Of a DNA stretch of 64,000 bases, positions 57,145 through 64,000 are shown piece after piece. The DNA is taken from NCBI GenBank assembly GCA_951812925.1, contig OX638372.1, positions 66,295,407 through 66,359,406 of the forward strand, in the 5' to 3' direction. Source of the DNA: Calliopum simillimum (taxonomy: Eukaryota > Arthropoda > Insecta > Diptera > Lauxaniidae). The position numbers and the translations under genes are program-made. The notes below the pieces were generated by a model, which was given only the letters and a program-made list of their open reading frames with translations, was not told the DNA's origin and did not search any database. How positions within the stretch are numbered: position 1 is the first letter of the stretch; each line of letters opens with the position of its first letter.

Positions 57145-58349
57145 GTAAGAGATGGAAATTCAAACAGCACTTAATATCTGCTCCTGAATTATGTATTTAT
57201 ATAAATGCCTATGATAACTTTTACTAATTTGCTATAATAGTTGCCCAATCACTTTTGATTTTAACCATATCGTTTTTGTTTTAAATTGGAAATTGGAAAT
57301 ACATTTTTATCACTTTATGTTAATCATCCAATCCAAACACTTTTATCATAAAACATACAAACTAACTGCAGACAGATGACTTTGTGATCGAAATAAAGGA
57401 CGCGGCTACAGTACAAAAATTTAAGTGGTCTTTTAAAAAATAGTCCAAGTAAGCCTAAAAAAATCTACAATACTACTTGTCACCCCTTATCACTTCCAAC
57501 TGCAATCTCTTCTAGCTTCATATATTATAAGTGAGCCAGGTTATCCACCCCGGTTGACTAGTTGAAGAAAATAATGGAAGGAATCCATTTTGATAGTCTC
57601 CAGACGGACGCGGACCAGTATCTTAAAATATGCTCCCAGAAAAGGCGATGCAACTCGTCTGTAACTGTTGCCAAGACTTCGGCCAGACTTCGGCGTAATA
57701 TTGCGATTTGTTTGGAATAGTACATTCAAGAGATACCTGCTGCTTCCACCATGCTTGAACTACAAATTTATGTCAAACAACCGCTGTTTGCAACTAGTAA
57801 ATGATGCGTTATTCCAATCTCTGTGCTTCATTTCCAACAAGGGTTGTAACTTGTAGCCTCACTGGATATGATTCCATTTGAAAGCTTGCTATTCGTTTTA
57901 AGAATTGTAAATCTGGGGAATTTGTATTTTTTACGAGAATTGCGCAACTTCTATTTTACATGGATTATATATCGTTCTGAGAATTTGGCGCCGAATTTCT
58001 AAACTGCTAGCACATTATGAGTACCTTGTCATTACTCTGCAAGGTCAGTTATATCATTCAGCCGAAGATGATTTAGCTTCTGCGATTTTTTGAGCCTATA
58101 TATGTCGAAACTTTCATGCTTCCCAGTCGTTATTAAATTGTACTTGGTTGTCACTAGATATCGCCCTTGCACTTGTTTATCCAACTTACTTTTTAACGGA
58201 AAAACTAACATTCTACTAAGTCTTATTGAAACAGGGGAGACATTAAATGCACTCAAGCATTTTTCATTTAATTCACGTCACTCTTTTGTTTATCATTTTC
58301 AAAATCACCACAACCCAAAATTTCATTTTCTTCATAAATTTCATTTTAG
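57145..58349 (+). other. PRDM intron 3
   Basis: 1205 bp with no recognised gene or element. The acceptor is ttcattttag. Small open frames on both strands carry no domain. Confidence 0.7.
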
Positions 58350-58551
58350 ATATGGCAGATGTTTTACGAGATTTTCAGTGTAAATTATGTTCCAAACTTC
58401 TAGGATCACGTGCAGCATTGCAGAGGCATTCGAAGGAAGTACACAGTCGGAATTCAACCGTTGTCAGTTGTCCAAGATGTCAGAAGCTCTTTCAGAATCG
58501 AAGCAATTTGAAGATACACATGCTAACACATTCTGGCGTCAGACCCTTCAA
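58350..58551 (+). CDS. PRDM gene exon 4 (zinc fingers 5-6)
   Basis: Encodes CKLCSKLLGSRAALQRH and CPRCQKLFQNRSNLKIH fingers followed by the TGE-like linker THSGVRPFK. The donor is ttcaa|gtatgaca, phase 2. Confidence 0.88.
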
Positions 58552-58618
58552 GTATGACATAGACTGATATAAGATGTGGATTGTTTATGTTAAATGTTTC
58601 GTTTCTTTTCTCTCTTAG

Positions 58619-58761
58619 ATGCGCTGAGCCCGAATGTAATGCCGCCTTTACCACAAAACAGTGTCTTCAGTTTCATTATAAAAAGGTTCATAACTACAGC
58701 CAGGAGCAAATGCCAAAAATTGAGCGAAGTGTTGCCTATACATTTGATGCATATTCCGGTG
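58619..58761 (+). CDS. PRDM gene exon 5 (zinc finger 7)
   Basis: Completes the FKC.EPECNAAFTT..CLQFH finger. It then encodes NYSQEQMPKIERSVAYTFDA. The acceptor is ctctcttag|a and the donor ccggtg|gtatga. The intron upstream is only 67 bp. Confidence 0.85.
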
Positions 58762-58901
58762 GTATGAAAGTTGATTTTCTCGGTGGGTGTTTTCATGATA
58801 TTTTTAAGCAACTTATACAAACGGCGCTAACTAATGCCAATAATACTGTAAACATTAATGCATCTATGAATTTTAAATCTTTTGTTTTACATTTTAAGCA
58901 G

Positions 58902-61080
58902 AACAAGCTCCGAGACGTCGGCGCAAGAGCCTGGAAGATCAAAACTCATTATTAAGCTCAAGTATGTTAGATAGCAAGAGCGATACCGAGTTTTCTGATG
59001 ACAATATCTTCGAGGCTATTAAGAAATCTGGCAAATCTATCAAAGATCTATGCCGCAATGAGCCCAATCTTTCATTGTTGTCTTCAAAAATCTCAAGCAT
59101 ATTTGGCGAGAAAGTAGTTGGAAGCCGCAAGCGTAAGAAAAAGAATTTCCGCGCAAACGACCCTAAAGAACAACCACCTACCATGATGGGCGAAGAAGAT
59201 GATGAGGACGAACGCATGGAACATGTGAGACGTAAGCAAAATGCTCAACTTAGTCTGGTAGAATCGTTTCTCTCCACAACGGCGCATCGGTTAACGGCAC
59301 AACAGCAAGTACAACAGGTGGTGGCTGCAGCGGCTGCGGTATCTGCAATGGCCGGTGGTGGTCAAAGTGTCGATGAAGCAAACAAAATGCACATGTTGCC
59401 TCCCGGTTTGAATCCTCAACAAATGGCGATGGCACATGGTGGACCACCGGTCTTGGATAACGACGAAGACGATGAAGATGACGAGGATGATGATGATGAG
59501 CATGATGGAATGCATCCGCCTGGACAGCAAAGCCAACATGACCCACATGGTGGCTATCGTCATCATGCTGGGATTGTGTCGCCAATGACAAAAGAAAGTG
59601 TAGCCGGCATGAATGCGCTAGGGCAAAATTTGGTTGTGAGCAAAGGTAGCAAAAAGTGGATAAGCGGCGATGATCGGCATCTGCAAAGAGATTGTGCCTC
59701 GGTTGATCGCTGTTCCATGGGTAACAGTGACGTTCCTGGTGCCCAAGTCGCCTGCGGTATGTCAGGAACTACTGCTGGCGCAAATGATATGGGAATACCT
59801 GGCTTTGCTGTGCCACCCGGAGCAGTTGATGATCCTAGCAAATTGATTGGTCAGAATCGCGACTTTCTCGCTAGACTTATGAGTTCAGCGAATGCCAATC
59901 ACACGCATCACAATGCAAACACCCACGAACCTGAAGATGAGAACTCTTCGTTTTTGGATGTTGTTGAGTCCAACGTCAATGCCAATGCAACTGCTCAAAT
60001 GGCACAATATCATCATAATGGTGGCAACGCGGGGCCAAGTAGTGCTGGAACTACATCAAGTAGCGGTGCGGGTAGTGTCATCGGAGTTGCTAATAGTGGA
60101 ACGGGTAATCAAAGTGAAAGCGCGCAGCAACTACAAATGAATGCCTTAGCTCACACACAGTCGTTTATGAGCTCTTTTTATAACAACGCCAACTCCCGGT
60201 TAGGGGCTGGAGCTGGAGCTTCTGCATCCACTTCAGCTAGTATGCTTGTGGAGGCAGCACTGAATTCGGTCGGAAACATGATTGATAATGACAGCAGTGA
60301 CCTAAAAGTACCCAACGAAGCCAACATTAACAACGACAGTCCAATGGGCGATGGTGGTGGTGGTTCACAAGTAGAGACAGAGTCTAATCGCTTTTCTGCA
60401 AACTCTAACAACAACGCTATCAATAGCATGGATAATTTAGAAAATGAGCTCAAAATGATGAAGAATCTTAGCAATTTCCCTATGCAGATGGCACCACTGC
60501 CAATGTTCCCGAACTCAGGTCAGAATATGAACTCGTGTAACATATCCCCCGATGGCTCAACCCCAGCTAATCCACAGAGCAATCAAAACCAAAATGAAGT
60601 TGATGTGGATGCTGGCTCAACACCGCGAGGGCAGCATATGAATGCTGGTGCGACAGACTCAAATGGCTTTTCGTCGGGTCACCATCGTACTCCACCAACA
60701 CCACAACCCATTTCGCCGGGCCGTGATTATGGCATGTTCGGCGCAAATGGCACAAATGCAAGTAGCGCTAATGCTCCGGGTACATCGAGTAGTACCAGCA
60801 GTGGCAACAGTGTCGGTAATGGTGGCAATAATAACATATCAGCCTCGTCACCCTTACCAACAATGCAGTCGCAAAGAAGAAATGCATCCAGTGTTGGTAG
60901 TTCGTATCCTGAACATGAACTTATCTCACCAGCATCATCTCCCTCCATACCCAGATATAACTTCAACGGCGACATGATGCGGCATAAACGAGCAGAAGTA
61001 GAAAACGAACGTCGCCACAACATTTCTGGGCACAATCAGCTTTCAAGCGATGAAGAAAATAGCATTTTACCACAAAATAG
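58902..61080 (+). CDS. PRDM gene exon 6 (low-complexity tail)
   Basis: Encodes about 726 residues. It begins with a basic APRRRRKSLED stretch, then an acidic DDED run near 59460-59505, and Gly/Ser/Asn/Met-rich sequence without domains. The acceptor is attttaagcag|a. The donor at 61081 is aaatag|gtacagta. Several His and Asn clusters are typical of fly regulators. The overlapping - strand frames are shadows. Confidence 0.85.
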
Positions 61081-61147
61081 GTACAGTATTTTTTCAATTC
61101 CAATTTCTAATCTATTTTCAAACAACTTTTTCCAATCTTACATTTAG

Positions 61148-62150
61148 TGCCGGCCAAGATATGCGAATGAAATTCACCCAATCTCAAATGGATCTTATGT
61201 ATTCGAAATATGAAAGCATGGCGAATGCCACAAATCTGAAATACAACAGTCAAGAATTAGAAACTTCAGAGTTTCGCGGTAGCAACAATTCGGCAGCTAA
61301 TGACATGTCCGATCTCCAAGGACTCGATATGTCTTCACGGTCGAATGTTGGCGCTTCAAATTATCATCATAACTTCCAGTTGCCCAGTAGTGCCAGTTCG
61401 AATATAAGCAACATTGGACGATATCATCATCATATTTATGACATTTTATCCGAACGTGAGCAGAACCAACAACAGCAGCAGCAATCGCAACAACAGCAGC
61501 ATCATTCGAGCGCTACATCGGCGTCAGGAGCACATCACCAACAAAGTCACGCAAGTCAATTGGCGATGCAACAACATCAATCAAGTATGCATAACATGCT
61601 GCCGGATCAGCTTAATGATCAGGAACACGATCAAACCACCTCCGTTGACTTAAGTCGTACAGCAAACTATGTAGTGTCCTCACCACCTCAACTAGCCTAT
61701 AATCATCCGCATCATGACATGTTGCGTATGGCCTCTTTGGATCTAACGCCCAACACCAACATGTCAGTGGGTAATAATCGCTCGTTTCTCACATCACAAA
61801 TGCAACATCAAAGTCGTGAGAGTCTCGAACATCATCGCTTACTCTCCACAGTGGAACAGCATCGTATTTTGGCCGCATCAAATGCAGCAGCCGCAGATCA
61901 ACATCGACTGCTTGTAGATCCAACTGCACATTTGCTAATGGAACAAAATAATAGGCTCTTGGGAACAGCTGATCAATCGCGTCTTCTTGGTGAAACTGCT
62001 CAGAATCGTCATATGGCGCGAGGTTTTGGTGCGTATCATCAGGTTACTTCAGGCAATTATCATCCTGGCGTGAGACCACCAGTACTGCCATCTCCAAATC
62101 ATCATGCTTCCAATCCATCGAATTATCATCCATTTCCAGCATATTACTAA
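61148..62150 (+). CDS. PRDM gene exon 7 (C-terminus)
   Basis: Encodes the last about 333 residues: a Gln/His-rich region (Q runs near 61463-61500) and a repeated HRLL/NRLL/SRLL motif near 61820-61995. It ends ...NPSNYHPFPAYY and TAA at 62148-62150. The upstream intron is 67 bp with acceptor cttacatttag|t. The frame continues the exon 6 phase. Confidence 0.85.
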
Positions 62151-62950
62151 GGATGGGCGGGGATAAATTATTGAACACCAATTTACTAAATCTGTGAGCA
62201 GCCTTTAAGAGTATGAGATTAAAGTTCGTCAGTTTAGAAACGCGAAATTTAACTGAATTATTGATTCCATAAAGTTATATTTTTTCAATACGTTTGAACC
62301 AATAGCATTGTTGAAGTATGCCAGATATTTACTGACACCAACTACATATTCCATTTGTTTGATTTTACCGAACCTTGAATGCTACGAAATTTTATTATAA
62401 AATTTTTGTTTTCACATTTCAAGATTCTTGCAATCTCTTAGTCATGTCTTCATTCCAATATACTTTATTGCGGGAAATACGTTTTTCTCAATATCAACAC
62501 TTCAACTTTTGTTTCAATGTAATCAAACTACCACTGAAAGAGGATAAGCATTTACGGAGGGACTAACAAAAGTTCGCCATTCATTTCAAAACATTTTTTC
62601 AGCCCACTTATTAAAACACTCCTCACAATCGTATTTTTGAAGCCTCTCAATTCTGCATTGATTGCATTAATTAGCTTCTCATTGCCAACCAGTCCAATTG
62701 TTTTTAATTTTTAGAAAAAATCATAAATCGCAAGGCACCGGATCAGAAAATATGGTGCTGGGCGAATTTCTTCGACCTCATAAATCGCAGTAGAGCTACA
62801 TGTTACTTTAACAAAAATTATTATGACGCAAGAAGTAGCGACGCAATTCCTTTATTTTTTGGTTTTCAACAAATTTTCGAAAATTTTTGGTAAATGGTAT
62901 GTCATTTCGTCATTTCAGTAAGTCATTTCGTCATTGCAGTATGTCATTTC
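62151..62950 (+). other. PRDM 3' flank / probable 3' untranslated region
   Basis: AT-rich. ATTAAA variants of the polyadenylation signal occur near 62218 and 62608; no canonical AATAAA was seen close to the stop. The transcript end is unknown. Confidence 0.4.
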
Positions 62951-62959
62951 GTAGTTACT

Positions 62960-63425
62960 GTGTGTTAAGTATTCAGGGGAATACCAGCTACAATTTTCGC
63001 TCTGGCGATGTAAATAGACATCATCACTTTTGTTGCTGACTATTTTTGTCTTACTTTAATAAGAGGATTCGCTCCTTCCGGGTTCCATACCATGGACTGT
63101 TTCTGGAATCCGTGTGGTACTTAAAAACCAAGCTTCATCACCTGTTACAATTTTATTGAAGTTGCTGTATTTTCCGTTGTCGTATATGTTTAGGAAATAT
63201 TGGGCAAAACGTTCTCAAACTTATTTTTGGATCTCAATGTAAATTCATGGAACCCATCGAGTAGATTTCTTCGAGTAGAGCAGATCATTATCTAAAATTT
63301 GTGAAATAGCCATGCAATTCACTCACCAAGCCCTTATATCTCTAATCGGTCGAAGATTTTGGGTGACCTTCTCGGAGCTCGTTCTCTACAGAAAAGAATC
63401 TTTTAAATCACTTTGAAACAGTCTG
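62960..63425 (-). pseudogene. degenerate mariner-type transposase
   Basis: The - strand reads, in broken frames, an ISQIL...KKSTRWVP helix region (about 63240-63320), ERFAQYFLNIYDNGKYSNFNKI (about 63150-63215) and VTGDEAW (about 63130), where the first catalytic Asp would be. The order matches Tc1/mariner transposases. The second half is missing or unreadable. Confidence 0.6.
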
Positions 63426-63477
63426 AAGAAATGGTGTTTTCGTTCTATGTGCAATTGGGCATTTATTTATAACTAGC

Positions 63478-63770
63478 TGGCCTGGTTGCGACTTCGTTCG
63501 CCCATTCCCGATGCCTTTAAATACGAAGTCCCATCCATCTCCATCGTCCCTCTCTTCCAATCACCAAGGTTTTTAAAGATCCATGTATCAACCTTTGTAA
63601 TCATAGCTCCCATAGGTACAGTGATAAAGCATTTTATATATTTTTTGTATGAAGGGTGCAACTCCCCCTTCTCAACCCGCTCAAGTTTTTCAAAGTACGG
63701 TGTTGGAATTAATTTTAAAGGTTTTTTTTCGGTTTTTGAGCATTTATTTAGAAACAACGGTACAATGTAT
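63478..63770. other. no gene recognised
   Basis: The start, 'actagctggcctggttgcgacttcg', looks like the conserved edge of a widespread insect repeat (from memory, unverified). No open frame with a domain was recognised. Confidence 0.35.
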
Positions 63771-63771
63771 A

Positions 63772-64000
63772 TTATTCAAAGTATTGTCCATCGTTAGCTA
63801 CAACATTTTTACATCTTTCTGGCAGCATATGGATTCCGCGCCGGAAGAACGACTCGTCTTTTGAGGCAATCTACGAATCGACCCATTTTTTGGTATCCTC
63901 GTAAGAAGTGAAGCGCTGCTCAGCCAAGCCATGCGTCATCGATCTGAATAGGTAGTAGTCGGAAGGGGCTTTGTCTGGGTTATAAGGCGGGTGGGGTAGC
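63772..64000 (-). pseudogene. mariner-type transposase C-terminus, cut by window end
   Basis: The - strand reads PPYNPDKAPSDYYLF, the block that holds the last catalytic Asp of mariner-type transposases. It then reads RSMTHGLAEQRF, KKWVDSWIASKDESFFRRGI and MLP.RC..V...DGQYFE, and stops at 63772-63774. The frame is open and well conserved to the window end, so the upstream part is expected beyond 64000. Whether the full copy is intact cannot be judged here. Confidence 0.88.

Larger units (their letters stand above)
43715..62150 (+). other. PRDM-family zinc-finger gene, seven coding exons
   Basis: The seven exons join in phase across six introns with GT/AG ends (intron sizes 10543, 108, 1205, 67, 140 and 67 bp) to 6306 nt, that is 2101 residues plus stop. 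Protein order: an Asn/Ser-rich N-terminus, a conserved basic segment (about 283-336), an acidic tract (about 540-570), a C-x2-C-x3-H-type knuckle (about 595-608), a PR/SET domain (about 675-800), seven zinc fingers (about 809-1025), and a 1070-residue low-complexity tail rich in Ser, Asn, Gln, His and Met. The knuckle directly before the PR domain is a feature of the PRDM10/PRDM15/PRDM4-type branch. From memory, Drosophila has a gene of this kind annotated CG43347; that link was not verified. Function is inferred as a nuclear DNA-binding regulator. Confidence 0.88.

Overview
The window looks like the nuclear genome of a brachyceran fly, probably a non-Drosophila species such as a tephritid (inference). 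It is AT-rich. It holds one intron-containing host gene with Drosophila-style Asn/Gln-rich and acidic low-complexity stretches. It also has roo-like BEL/Pao, RTE, Jockey and I-type LINE, gypsy, mariner and hAT sequence, and many MITE-like palindromes. There is no bacterial, phage or CRISPR content.

Layout. From 1 to about 42 kb is a transposon-dominated intergenic region. It has tandem minisatellites (0.4-1.7 kb), deleted mariners (2.2-3.0 and 40.8-41.6 kb), and four copies of one long palindromic element (3.0, 10.9, 12.9 and 21.4 kb). Other MITE families include several flanked by TTAA. An RTE LINE fragment lies at 8.7-9.6 kb and a Jockey fragment, split by a palindromic insertion, at 35 kb. 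The largest single item is a 9.1 kb roo-like BEL/Pao retroelement with an envelope-like region (23045-32168). Its two 556 bp LTRs look identical, so it is young, but its polyprotein is broken inside the integrase. It sits at the edge of a 353 bp satellite array (to about 33390).

From about 42 kb to 62.2 kb is the one clear host gene, a PR/SET-domain C2H2 zinc-finger regulator (PRDM family, PRDM10/15-like). It is on the + strand with seven coding exons (43715-44724, 55268-56679, 56788-57144, 58350-58551, 58619-58761, 58902-61080, 61148-62150). They join in frame with canonical GT/AG sites to about 2101 codons. The first intron is 10.5 kb and is packed with transposon debris, including a gypsy integrase fragment split by a hAT MITE and degenerate LINE and mariner copies. 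The last 1.8 kb carries the 3' flank and two more mariner-type remnants on the - strand, one running off the end.

The PRDM protein is expected to be a nuclear DNA-binding transcriptional regulator. The rest of the window records layered transposition, with at least four insertions of one element inside another that can be read directly from the sequence.
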